A stretch of 50,393 bases of DNA from Pseudomonas sp. ZH-FAD (lineage in GTDB: Bacteria; Pseudomonadota; Gammaproteobacteria; Pseudomonadales; Pseudomonadaceae), in contig NZ_PGLR01000043.1 in assembly GCF_002803095.1 (NCBI RefSeq), positions 1 through 50,393 of the forward strand. The letters run 5' to 3'. The first letter of the stretch is position 1. The number at the start of each line of letters is the position of its first letter. Below the pieces are notes generated by a model, which saw nothing but the letters and a program-made list of their open reading frames with translations, was not told where the DNA came from and ran no database searches. The translations under genes were made by a program, and so were the position numbers. This document shows, in pieces, positions 33,821 to 42,800 of the stretch.

Positions 33821-35028
33821 TCGATTTCTGGTTGCCCGCCGGGCTGTTGTTGCTGACTGCCCTGGCGTTTCTGCTGATTCCGGTACTGCGCATTCGCAAG
33901 CTGCAGGCCGAAGAAGACCGTACCGCACTCAACGTCACCCTCTATCAGGAGCGCCTGCAGGAGCTGGAAAACCAACTCCAGGCTGGCGTGCTCGATGAAG
34001 CGCAGATGGAGGCCGGTCGCGCCGAGGCAGCGCGCGAGCTGCTGGATGACACCGAAGGCGTGCAGCGCCGCAGCAGCGTGCTCGGCGGCAAGATTCCGCT
34101 GGTGTCGGCGCTGCTGGTGCCGGTGCTGGGCGTGGCTCTTTATCTGCACTGGGGCGCTGTCGATGAGGTCGTACAGACTCGCCAACTGGCCGCTGCGCAG
34201 CCGCAAAGCATCGAGGAGATGACCGCGCGCCTGGAGCAGACCGTGCAGCAACAGCCGGAGTCTGCCGAGGCCTGGTACTTCCTCGGTCGTACCTATATGG
34301 CGCAGGAGCGTGCCGGCGATGCCGCCAAGGCCTTCGAACGTGCCGTGGAGATCGCCGGGCGTGCCCCGGAGCTGCTCGGCCAATGGGCGCAGGCACTGTA
34401 CTTCGCCGAAGGCAAGCAGTGGAGCGAGCAGATGCAGACGCTCACTGACGAAGCGTTGAAGGCCGATCCGCAAGAGGTCACCAGCCTCGGCCTGCTCGGC
34501 ATCGCCGCCTATGAAAGCCAGCGCTATGCTGATGCGGTGCGCTACTGGGAACGCCTGGTCGCCGTGCTACCGGAGCAGGACCCGTCGCGTGCAGCCATCG
34601 CCGGCGGTATCGAACGCGCTCGTCAGCAGATGGGCGAGGGCGAGCAGCCCAGCGCTGCCGCCGAGCCGGGCGCCAAGGTGCATGCGCTGGAGGTCAGCGT
34701 ATCGCTGTCACCTGAAGTGCAGCAGAACGTGCAACCGGACGATGCCGTATTCGTCTTCGCCCGCGCGCTCAGTGGCCCGCCGATGCCGTTGGCGGTCAAA
34801 CGCCTGAAGGTTTCCGACCTGCCGGTGCAGATCAGCCTTTCCGATGTGGATGCGATGATGCCTGAACTGAAGATTTCCCGATTCGACCAGGTGCAACTGG
34901 TGGCGCGTGTATCCCGTGCGGGTAACGCCACCCAGGGCGAATGGACCGGCCAGACCGGCCCGGTTGCCAACACCGCCCGTGGTGTTCAGGCGCTGCTGAT
35001 CGACAGCCGCGACGGGCAGGTCCAGTGA
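33817..35028 (+). CDS. ccmI: Cytochrome c maturation protein CcmI
   Basis: An apocytochrome chaperone with two N-terminal membrane helices (about 5-25 and 92-112) flanking a cytoplasmic coiled-coil loop (QERLQELENQLQAG), TPR repeats (about 140-265, AWYFLGRTYMAQERAGDAAKAFERAVEI) and a C-terminal periplasmic domain. 403 residues is normal. It overlaps ccmH (ATGA) and the next lipoprotein gene (GTGA). Confidence 0.94.
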   Translation: MIDFWLPAGLLLLTALAFLLIPVLRIRKLQAEEDRTALNVTLYQERLQELENQLQAGVLDEAQMEAGRAEAARELLDDTEGVQRRSSVLGGKIPLVSALLVPVLGVALYLHWGAVDEVVQTRQLAAAQPQSIEEMTARLEQTVQQQPESAEAWYFLGRTYMAQERAGDAAKAFERAVEIAGRAPELLGQWAQALYFAEGKQWSEQMQTLTDEALKADPQEVTSLGLLGIAAYESQRYADAVRYWERLVAVLPEQDPSRAAIAGGIERARQQMGEGEQPSAAAEPGAKVHALEVSVSLSPEVQQNVQPDDAVFVFARALSGPPMPLAVKRLKVSDLPVQISLSDVDAMMPELKISRFDQVQLVARVSRAGNATQGEWTGQTGPVANTARGVQALLIDSRDGQVQ

Positions 35029-35351
35029 AGCGCCTGGTCCTGGCCTGCGCACTCGGGCTTGGCCTGAGTGGCTGCGTACTGCAGCAACCGAGTACACCGG
35101 TTGGCCAGTTGCCGCCGGTGCAGCAGCCGTCGCACCCGCGCTACGCGCCGCCGCCTGGGGTGAAGAGCCACTGGAACCCGGGGCTGGGCGTCTATGTAGT
35201 CGAAGGTGCACGTGATCTGTACTACCGCGAGCGCATCTTCTACCGCTGGGACGGCGGCTGGAGCTGGTCGTCGCAAGCCGGCGGGCCGTGGAAGGAAACC
35301 GACAGCTCGGGTATCCCGCCGGGGTTGTTTCGCCAGTACCAGAACCGCTGA
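35025..35351 (+). CDS. Small lipoprotein at the end of the ccm operon
   Basis: A 108-residue lipoprotein: the signal MKRLVLACALGLGLSGC ends in the lipobox LSGC. The mature part is Pro/Gln-rich, then has WNPGLGVYVVEGARDLYYRERIFYRWDGGWSWSS, an aromatic segment seen in small Pseudomonas lipoproteins of unknown function. The GTG at 35025 overlaps the ccmI stop (GTGA), as in the rest of the operon. Whether it takes part in cytochrome biogenesis is unknown. Confidence 0.85.
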   Translation: MKRLVLACALGLGLSGCVLQQPSTPVGQLPPVQQPSHPRYAPPPGVKSHWNPGLGVYVVEGARDLYYRERIFYRWDGGWSWSSQAGGPWKETDSSGIPPGLFRQYQNR

Positions 35352-35417
35352 TCGCGCGGGGCGGGTGAAACCCGCAAATCGACCTGGCAGGTTGCACTCA
35401 CCCTACAACCGCACATG

Positions 35418-35445
35418 AAAACGGCGCCCGAAGGCGCCGTTCTTG
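35418..35445. terminator. Bidirectional terminator between the ccm operon and the transporter gene
   Basis: AACGGCGCC (35420-35428) and GGCGCCGTT (35433-35441) form a 9-bp GC-rich stem with a CGAA loop. On + it runs into TTCTTGTT; on - into TTTTC. It sits between two convergent units and can serve both. Confidence 0.82.
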
Positions 35446-35461
35446 TTGGTGCGATCCAGGC

Positions 35462-36919
35462 TCAATGCGCCCAGATCATGCCCACCAGCACATAGCAGAT
35501 CAACGTCACCAGCACCACGCCGAACAGGTTGAGGGCGAAGCCTGCCTTGATCATCGACTGTATCTTCATATGCCCGGTGCCGAACACGATGGCGTTAGGC
35601 GGCGTCGCCACCGGCATCATGAAGGCGCAGCTGGCGGCGATGGCGGCAGGAATCGCCAGTAATTCGGCCGGCATGCCCTGCGATACGGCCAGTGCCCCCA
35701 GCAGCGGCAGGAAGGCGGCTGCGGTGGCGGTGTTGGAGGTGACCTCGGTAAGGAAGATGATCACCAGCACCACCACACCGATCATCGCGATCACCGGCAG
35801 GGCGCCCAGCGCACCGAGGCTCTGTGCGATCCATTCGGCCAGACCTGTGCTGCGAATCACTCCAGCCAGCGACAGGCCGCCGCCGAACAGCAGCAGCACG
35901 CCCCAGGGCAGTTTGCTGGCGCTTTCCCAGTTCATCAGAAACACGCGCTGTTTGACGTCTACCGGAATCATGAACAGCGCCAGCGCCGCAGCAATGGCGA
36001 TGCTGGTGTCATTGACGCCGGGCACCCAGCCGGAGATCAGCGGTTGGAATACCCAGGCCAGCGCGGTAATGACAAATACCAGCGCCACCAGCTTCTCGCC
36101 ACGGCTCAGTGGGCCGAGTTCGGCCAGTTCGCTACGGATCAGTTGTGTGCTGTCATGCCCGGCCAGGTTGAAACCGCCTCGGGTCAACCACCACCAGATG
36201 AACGCCAGCATGATCACCGCCACCGGCACGCCCAGCAGCATCCACTGGCCGAAGCCGATCTGCACGTCATAGTTGTCGGCGAGGAAGGCGGCCAGCAAGG
36301 CATTCGGCGGTGTGCCGATCAGCGTGGCGATACCGCCGACACTGGCGGCGTAGGCAATCGCCAGCAGCAGGGCGGTGGCGAAGCGCTCACGGTCGGCTTC
36401 GCCGGTGCTCTGCTCGCTGGTGAGCATGCCGATCACCGAAAGGCCGATGGGCAGCATCATGATGGTGGTGGCGGTGTTGCTCACCCACATGCTGAGAAAG
36501 GCCGTGGCCATCATGAACCCGGCGATCTGCCTGCTGGGCCTGCTGCCCATGGCCAGCAGCGTCATCAGCGCGATGCGCTTGTGCAGGTTCCAGCGCTCCA
36601 TGGCCAGACCCAGGACGAAACCACCGAGGAACAGATAGATGGTCGGGTTGGCATAGGGCGCGGTCGCGGCGTTGAGACTGTCGATGCCCAAGGCCGGAAT
36701 CAACAGGATCGGCAGCAGCGAAGTGGCCGGAATCGGAATGGCTTCGGTCGACCACCAGGTGGCCATCAGCAAGGTCAGGCCTATGGTGGCCCAGGCGGTG
36801 CTGGAGAGGCCGGCTGGCGGCTCGGTGACCAGGCAGACGAGCAGTAGCAAAGGGCCCAGAATCAGGCCAATCCAGGCGGCCTTGGCAGGTGCCGTGGATT
36901 CATTGGTGGTAACGGCCAT
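35462..36919 (-). CDS. DASS/SLC13 family sodium:dicarboxylate symporter
   Basis: A 485-residue inner-membrane transporter with about 11-12 hydrophobic helices. The two SNT sodium-site motifs of the family are present: SNTATTIMMLPIG in the first half and SNTATAAAFLPLLG in the second, with the latter followed by SCAFMMPVATPPNAIVFGTG. Substrates of the family are succinate, malate, fumarate, citrate or sulfate; C4-dicarboxylates are the likeliest. It is transcribed alone on the minus strand and ends at the bidirectional terminator. Confidence 0.9.
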   Translation of the reverse strand: MAVTTNESTAPAKAAWIGLILGPLLLLVCLVTEPPAGLSSTAWATIGLTLLMATWWSTEAIPIPATSLLPILLIPALGIDSLNAATAPYANPTIYLFLGGFVLGLAMERWNLHKRIALMTLLAMGSRPSRQIAGFMMATAFLSMWVSNTATTIMMLPIGLSVIGMLTSEQSTGEADRERFATALLLAIAYAASVGGIATLIGTPPNALLAAFLADNYDVQIGFGQWMLLGVPVAVIMLAFIWWWLTRGGFNLAGHDSTQLIRSELAELGPLSRGEKLVALVFVITALAWVFQPLISGWVPGVNDTSIAIAAALALFMIPVDVKQRVFLMNWESASKLPWGVLLLFGGGLSLAGVIRSTGLAEWIAQSLGALGALPVIAMIGVVVLVIIFLTEVTSNTATAAAFLPLLGALAVSQGMPAELLAIPAAIAASCAFMMPVATPPNAIVFGTGHMKIQSMIKAGFALNLFGVVLVTLICYVLVGMIWAH

Positions 36920-36937
36920 GGCGCGCTTCCTTCAGCT

Positions 36938-36973
36938 AAAAAGTCGGGCTTTATAGCCCACAGGGCGACTTTA
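36938..36973 (-). terminator. Terminator after the K+ channel gene
   Basis: On the minus strand AAAGTCG and CGACTTT (36940-36946 and 36966-36972) pair, with an inner GGGCT/AGCCC stem, and a run of Ts follows. It separates the channel gene from the downstream transporter gene. Confidence 0.65.
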
Positions 36974-37002
36974 TGACCACGCGATGGCCGATCGGTTTTG
37001 CT

Positions 37003-37869
37003 TCAGTCTGTTTCAGGTGCGTCCGGTGTCGGCGATGAGGTTCCCGTCTGCCGGCTGAACAATGACCCACCGCAGCGACTGCAGAACGCCGCACTGTGCT
37101 CGTGACGGTTCTTCCGACAATGCGGGCAGTCGTGCTCCATCAGCCCGTCCTGGCGCATGGCGTTGGCCAGTTCGGCGGTGAAAATGCCGGTAGGCACGGC
37201 GATGATCGAGTAACCGGTGATCATCACCAGCGTGGCGAGCATCTGGCCTACGGGTGTTTGCGGGGTGATGTCGCCGAAGCCCACAGTGGTCAGCGTCACC
37301 ACCGCCCAGTAGATACCGGTGGGAATGCTGGTGAAGCCGTTGGCAGGCCCTTCGATGACGTACATCAGCGCTCCATACACCGTGACCAGGGTCGAGACGC
37401 TCACCAGAAACACCACGATCTTCTGCTTGCTACCGCGCAGCGCCACCAGCAGGAAGTTGGCCTGGGTCAGGTACTGGCGCAGCTTGAGCACACGGAAGAT
37501 GCGGATCATGCGGATGACGCGGACGATCATCAGGTACTGCGCATCGGCGAACATCAACGCCAGGATCGCCGGCAGCACCGCCAGCAGGTCCACCAGGCCG
37601 AAGAAACTGAAGGCATAGCGCATAGGCTTGGGCGAGCTGTACAGGCGCAAGCCGTACTCGATGGCGAACAGGGCGGTGAAGAACCACTCCAGCGCGCCGA
37701 ACACATCGGCGTACTGGTTGTGGAAGTGCTCGATGCTGTCGAGCATCACCACCACCAGGCTGGCGAGGATGGTCACCAGCAGCCAGTTGTCGAAGCGCTG
37801 CGCTGCGGGCGTGCTGGTTTCGAAGATGATGATGTAGATGCGTTGACGCCAGCTCTGCCGGTTTTCCAT
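37003..37869 (-). CDS. Voltage-gated-type potassium channel with C-terminal zinc ribbon
   Basis: A 288-residue six-helix channel subunit. S4 carries regularly spaced arginines (MIVRVIRMIRIFRVLKLRQYL) and the pore loop has the K+ selectivity filter TVGFGD (TLTTVGFGDITPQTPVGQ). After S6 there is a short cytoplasmic tail with two CxxC pairs (DCPHC and FCSRC) about 16 residues apart, suggesting a small zinc ribbon. The ATG at 37869 is preferred to the in-frame TTG at 37881. Confidence 0.88.
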   Translation of the reverse strand: MENRQSWRQRIYIIIFETSTPAAQRFDNWLLVTILASLVVVMLDSIEHFHNQYADVFGALEWFFTALFAIEYGLRLYSSPKPMRYAFSFFGLVDLLAVLPAILALMFADAQYLMIVRVIRMIRIFRVLKLRQYLTQANFLLVALRGSKQKIVVFLVSVSTLVTVYGALMYVIEGPANGFTSIPTGIYWAVVTLTTVGFGDITPQTPVGQMLATLVMITGYSIIAVPTGIFTAELANAMRQDGLMEHDCPHCRKNRHEHSAAFCSRCGGSLFSRQTGTSSPTPDAPETD

Positions 37870-38001
37870 GGCAAGGTCCAAATTAAGCGAAAGGGCACAG
37901 CCTAGGCAGGAAGGCGGAGTGAGGGCAAGGGACGAGAAGGCTGGTGGCTATATGCCATTTGTCGGACGGAAAGGCTGCAAGGCAGTGATTGTGACGCCGT
38001 T

Positions 38002-38021
38002 CATCAAAACCCCGTTTGATG
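38002..38021. promoter_or_regulatory. Inverted repeat overlapping a candidate cdiB -35
   Basis: CATCAAA (38002-38008) and TTTGATG (38015-38021) form a 7-bp perfect inverted repeat with six bases between. The right arm overlaps the TTGATG of a candidate -35 (see the next entry), so a dimeric regulator bound here would block transcription. No regulator gene is nearby. Confidence 0.35.
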
Positions 38022-38043
38022 TCAAGGTGCCATGTGTTTTAAT
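38016..38043 (+). promoter_or_regulatory. Candidate sigma-70 promoter of cdiBAI
   Basis: TTGATG (38016-38021), a 16-bp spacer and TTTAAT (38038-38043) lie 51 bp before the cdiB ATG, in a 224-bp gap divergent from the channel gene. The elements are near-consensus only. Confidence 0.4.
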
Positions 38044-38093
38044 CGCCGCCGATTTTACGACGCCGTTTTTCTGCTATTCAAAGGACTGAAAGC

Positions 38094-39854
38094 ATGTCTT
38101 TCCGTATTAGCCCTTTATGGCCTGCCATCTCTGGCGACCACCCTGCGGGCCGTCGCTGCGCGACGTTAAAAGTGGCTCCCGGCCTTTTTTGGGCCGTATG
38201 GCTGTGTTTTTCTCTTCCCGCTATCGCGCTGGCGCAGACGCCGGGCGACCGTGAGCTGATCCGCGAGCGCCAGGAGCGCTTGCTGCAGGAACAGCAGCGG
38301 CGCCTCGAGGAGCTGCAGCAACTGCCCGGTGAAGCCCCAAAACTGCAAGCCGCCCCCATCGAGGATGAGCGCTGCTTCGCTATCGAGCAGATTCGCCTGG
38401 AAGGCGCCACTCTTCTCGCTGAGGACGACCAGCAGGCCATTCTGCAGCGCTTCGCCGGCGAGTGTTTGGGCGTTGGCCAGCTCAACGAGCTGCTCAAGGC
38501 CATCACCCAGTTCTATATCGATCGGGGCTACGTGACCTCACGCGCCTACCTGCCGCAGCAGGACCTGTCTTCAGGCGAGCTGCGCGTCATCGTGGTCGAA
38601 GGTCGCCTGGAAGGGCTGGACAGCTCCGAGCTTGCCAGCGACCGCGAACTGGCCATGGGTTTCCCCGGCCAGCCAGGTGAAGTGCTGGACCTGCGCGAGT
38701 TGGAGCAACTGGTCGACCAGCTCAACCGCCTGCCGTCGCGCCAGGCCCAGCTGGAGCTGGTGCCGGGCGAAGAAGTGGGCGGTAGCCGTGTGCGGCTGCA
38801 AGGCCAGCGCGACAAACCCTGGCGTGCCGGACTCAACCGCCATAACGACGGCCAAAAGAGCACCGGCGAGCAACAGTGGGGCCTGAGCTTCGACTGGGAC
38901 AGCCCCCTTGGTTTGGCCGACCAGCTCAGCCTGCGCGCCAACCGCGATGCGGTGAGCGACAGCTACCGCCACTCCCACAGCCAGAGCCTGATCTACCAGG
39001 TGCCCTACGGCTGGTGGAACTTCAGCTACAGCTACAGCCAGAGCTACTACCGCACGCAGAGCGACGGCGGCGGCTTTCTCTTCGATCAGGACGGCGATAG
39101 CAAGACCCACGCCTTGCGCGGTGAGCGTGTGCTGCATCGCGACAATGTCAGCAAGACCGCCTTCAACCTCGGTGTCAGCCATCTGCGTAGCAACAACTTC
39201 ATCCTCGGCAACCGCATCGACACCTCCAGCACGCGCCTGTCCGAGGCGCAGCTGGGCTTCAACCATGGCCGCCGTATCGGCAGCGCCTTCGTCAACGCCG
39301 ATCTCGGCTGGCAACGCGGTATCGGTGCCTTCGACGCCCAGCGCGCCGGTGACCCGCAAGGCAGCCAGCCGGTGGCGCGCTACAACAAATACACCCTGGC
39401 CCTGAGCTACCTGCAGCCCTTCGCGCTGTGGGGCGAATCCTTCAGCTTCGACAGCCTGGCCTACGGCCAGAAGAGCGAAGACGTGCTGTTCAGCCCGCAG
39501 CGCATCAGCATCGGCGGCCTCAGCTCGGTGCGTGGCTTCAAGGACGAGTCCTTGTCCGGCGACACCGGCGGCTACTGGCGCAACCAACTGCGCTGGCGCC
39601 GGCCGGTCACCTGGGAGGCGCTGCGCCCCTTCGTGCACGAATACAGCCTGGCCTTCGCCTATGACGTCGGCGTGATCCACGGCGGCCGGCACAACCCTGA
39701 GCAACGCGGCCGCATGATGGGCAACGCTCTCGAGTTCGCCCTGCGCGGCCAGCACCTGGCGGCCTCGGTGAGCTTCGCCCATGCCCTGGAGCGCCCCGAC
39801 GTCATCGAGCGCGACGAGCGCCCGGTCTATTTCCGATTCGACCTGTTCTTCTGA
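38094..39854 (+). CDS. cdiB: Two-partner secretion outer-membrane transporter CdiB (TpsB)
   Basis: CdiB exports CdiA across the outer membrane. The 586-residue protein has a signal peptide (about 1-47, ending AIALAQ), an N-terminal plug helix (RERQERLLQEQQRRLEELQQL), two POTRA domains (about 75-225, CFAIEQIRLEGATLL and FYIDRGYVTSRAYLPQQDL) and a 16-strand barrel ending in RPVYFRFDLFF. The conserved L6 loop motif VRGF is present (GGLSSVRGFKDESL). AAAGGA precedes the ATG. The partner gene cdiA follows after 33 bp. Confidence 0.94.
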   Translation: MSFRISPLWPAISGDHPAGRRCATLKVAPGLFWAVWLCFSLPAIALAQTPGDRELIRERQERLLQEQQRRLEELQQLPGEAPKLQAAPIEDERCFAIEQIRLEGATLLAEDDQQAILQRFAGECLGVGQLNELLKAITQFYIDRGYVTSRAYLPQQDLSSGELRVIVVEGRLEGLDSSELASDRELAMGFPGQPGEVLDLRELEQLVDQLNRLPSRQAQLELVPGEEVGGSRVRLQGQRDKPWRAGLNRHNDGQKSTGEQQWGLSFDWDSPLGLADQLSLRANRDAVSDSYRHSHSQSLIYQVPYGWWNFSYSYSQSYYRTQSDGGGFLFDQDGDSKTHALRGERVLHRDNVSKTAFNLGVSHLRSNNFILGNRIDTSSTRLSEAQLGFNHGRRIGSAFVNADLGWQRGIGAFDAQRAGDPQGSQPVARYNKYTLALSYLQPFALWGESFSFDSLAYGQKSEDVLFSPQRISIGGLSSVRGFKDESLSGDTGGYWRNQLRWRRPVTWEALRPFVHEYSLAFAYDVGVIHGGRHNPEQRGRMMGNALEFALRGQHLAASVSFAHALERPDVIERDERPVYFRFDLFF

Positions 39855-39887
39855 TTGCCCGGCCGGACGGCTGGTTGGAGTATCGAC

Positions 39888-42800
39888 ATGGACGTACGCA
39901 GTCCCCTGTTCCAGAACATCGCCCTGATCGTTGCCGGCGTGCTGTTTCTCAACCCCATCGTCGCCACTGCGGCGCAACTGACGGTTGACCAGGCCGCCGG
40001 CGGCAACACCGCCGTGACCCAGGCGCAGAACGGCGTGCCGATGGTCAACATCGCCACGCCCAATGGCAGCGGCCTGTCGCACAACAAGTTCACCGACTAC
40101 AACGTCGGTCAGCAAGGGCTGATCCTCAACAACAGTGCGCAGAACCTGGTGCAGACCCAGTTGGGCGGCTACGTGGTCGGCAACCCCAACCTGAAGAACG
40201 GCGCCGCCGGGCTGATTCTCAACGAAGTCACCGGCGGCAACGCCAGCCAGCTCAAGGGCTACACGGAAGTGGCCGGGCGCTCGGCAGCGGTCATCGTCGC
40301 CAACCCGCACGGCATCACCTGCGATGGTTGCGGCTTCATCAACACCCCGCGCGTCACCCTCAGCACCGGCACCCCGGTGATCGAGAATGGCCGCCTGCAG
40401 CGTTTCGACGTCGACGGCGGGCAGATCGCCATCGAAGGCCAGGGGCTCAATGCCGGCAACGTCGACCAGTTCGACCTGATCACCCGCAGCGCGCAGATCA
40501 ACGCCGAGCTGCACGCCAACAAGCTCAACATCATCACCGGCCGCAACGAAGTGGATGCCACCACCCTGGCCTCCACCGCCAAGGCCGACGACGGTTCAAG
40601 CAAGCCCATGCTGGCCATCGACAGCTCGGCCCTGGGTGGCATGTACGCGGGCGCCATCCGCCTGGTCGGCACCGAGCAGGGCGTGGGCGTGAAACTGGCC
40701 GGCGACATGGCCGCCAGTGCCGGGGATATCCAGATCGATGCCAGTGGCAAGCTGAGCCTGAACCGTGTGGCCGCCAGTAATGACCTGAAACTCGCCGCCA
40801 ACGAGATCGAACTGAACGCCGATACCTATGCCGGTCGTAATGCGACAGTCATAGCCACGGATAAGACCCAGGTGAAGGAAAGCCTGGCGGCTGGCAATCG
40901 CCTCGAGATCGGCGGCGGCGAGCTGGATAACCAGGGCATCGTCGAGGCCGGGGTCAAGGCCGACGGTGCGCTGGTAACCGACAGCAAGCTGGTATTGAAC
41001 AGCCAGCGTGTCAGCAACCGGGGCGAGCTGATCGCTCGCGGCAGCCTGGAAGCGGATGTCGAGGTGCTGGACAACAGCAACGGCAAGTTGCTCAGCGCAG
41101 GTAATGCCAAGATCCAGGCAGCGCAACTTGCCAACAGCCAGGGCCAAATTCTCGCGCAGAAGAACCTGGAACTCGGCGGCGGCGCCCTGAGCAACCAGGA
41201 CGGCGAGCTATTGGCAGCCGGCGAACTGCGAGTCGACGCTGCGTCGCTGAACAACCAGAGCGGCATCCTCGCTGCTGACTCCATCGATGTGAAGCTGACA
41301 GGTGCTTTGAACAACGGCCAGGGGTTGATCGAGTCCAGCCAAGTGCTGACGCTCGCAGCCGGTAGTGCCGAGAACCACGATGGCCGTCTGCGTGCGTTGG
41401 CCAGCAGCGGCAGGAGCGAGTTCCAGATTGGCAACCTGTTCGATAACGACCAGGGCCTGGTGGAAATCGGCAACGCTGCCTTTGCTCTCGCCAGCAGTTC
41501 ATTGAGCAATCTGGGTGGCACGGTTCGTCATCTGGGCACCCAGGGTTTCGAGCTGGAGCTGGCTGATTTGGGCGGTGCCGGTGGGCGCTTCATCACCAAT
41601 GGTGAGCTGAGCCTCAGCGCTGCTGACTGGACCAACACCAGCGAGCTGCAGGCCGAGCGCCTGACCCTGAATATCGGTCAGTTCACCCAAGCCGCCACCG
41701 GCCAGTTGATCTCGCGGCAGAGCATCACAGCCACTGGCGACAACTGGGTCAATGATGGCGTCATCGCCACCGATGGCGCCCTCGACCTGACGCTCAGCGG
41801 TAGCTATGAGGGCAATGGTGTCTTGCGCAGCCTGGGCGACCTGACCTTCAAGGCGGACAGCGCCGCATTTGGCAACGACGCCCAGGCCAAGAGTGGCGGT
41901 ATCGGACGCTTCGAACTGAGCGGCCAACTGCTCAACCAGGGGCGTCTGACCGCCGCGCAGGACATGTTCCTCAAACTGGGCAGCCTCGACAACCGTGGCA
42001 CGCTGGGTGGCAGTGGCCTGCTGCGTATCGAGGGGGACTCTCTACGTAACGAACAGGGCCTGATCTTTAGCGGCGCGGACATGACCTTGCGCACCGCCAG
42101 CCTGACCAACCTGCTGGGCGATATCTACAGCCTGGGCGAGTTGGACGTTGCCCGCGATGAGCAGGGCGGCAACCTCGACCTGCTGGACAACCGTTCGGCG
42201 AGTATCGAATCTTCGGGCGACATGACCCTACGTGCTGCGGTGCTGCGTAATCGCAAGGACGTATTTGACTGGCGACTTGCCCAGACCTACGGCGGTATCA
42301 GCGTTGTCTGCTATGACTGCAGTGGCGATCACCATAACGTCGACTACGTGGCGACCGAGCGCTTCGAGGCTCGGGTCGAAGCGGACTCTGCATCATCGCG
42401 TATCCACAGTGGTGCAAACCTGACCCTTGAGGGCGGTGAAGTCGCCAACCGCTACAGCACCCTGAGTGCGGCCGGTGATATCGACATTGATGCTGACAGC
42501 CTGGAAAACACCGGGGCCACGCTTGCTTCGGTCGAACGTGTGCGCCGCTACAACACCGGTCGGGTGACTGACGGAACGGATGAGCGTTTCCGGGCCAACT
42601 ACATCAACCCCTATAACGCCCAACCCTTGCCCAAGGTATTGCCCGGTGCATTGGGGCAATGGAACCTGGTCAGCGATATCCAGAGAGAAACCTCCATCGG
42701 CGTCGCGGCTCCCGGCATCATCCAGGCTGGTGGCGATATACGTATCCAGGCCAGCCAGCCGATTAGCAATGAGTCCGTCCTGGCCCATAACGCACCCCAG

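Noticed and set aside
38571..40514. 647-residue minus-strand open frame across the cdiB-cdiA junction
   Set aside because: Antisense to two well supported genes; composition is Val/Ala/Gln-rich with no family features.
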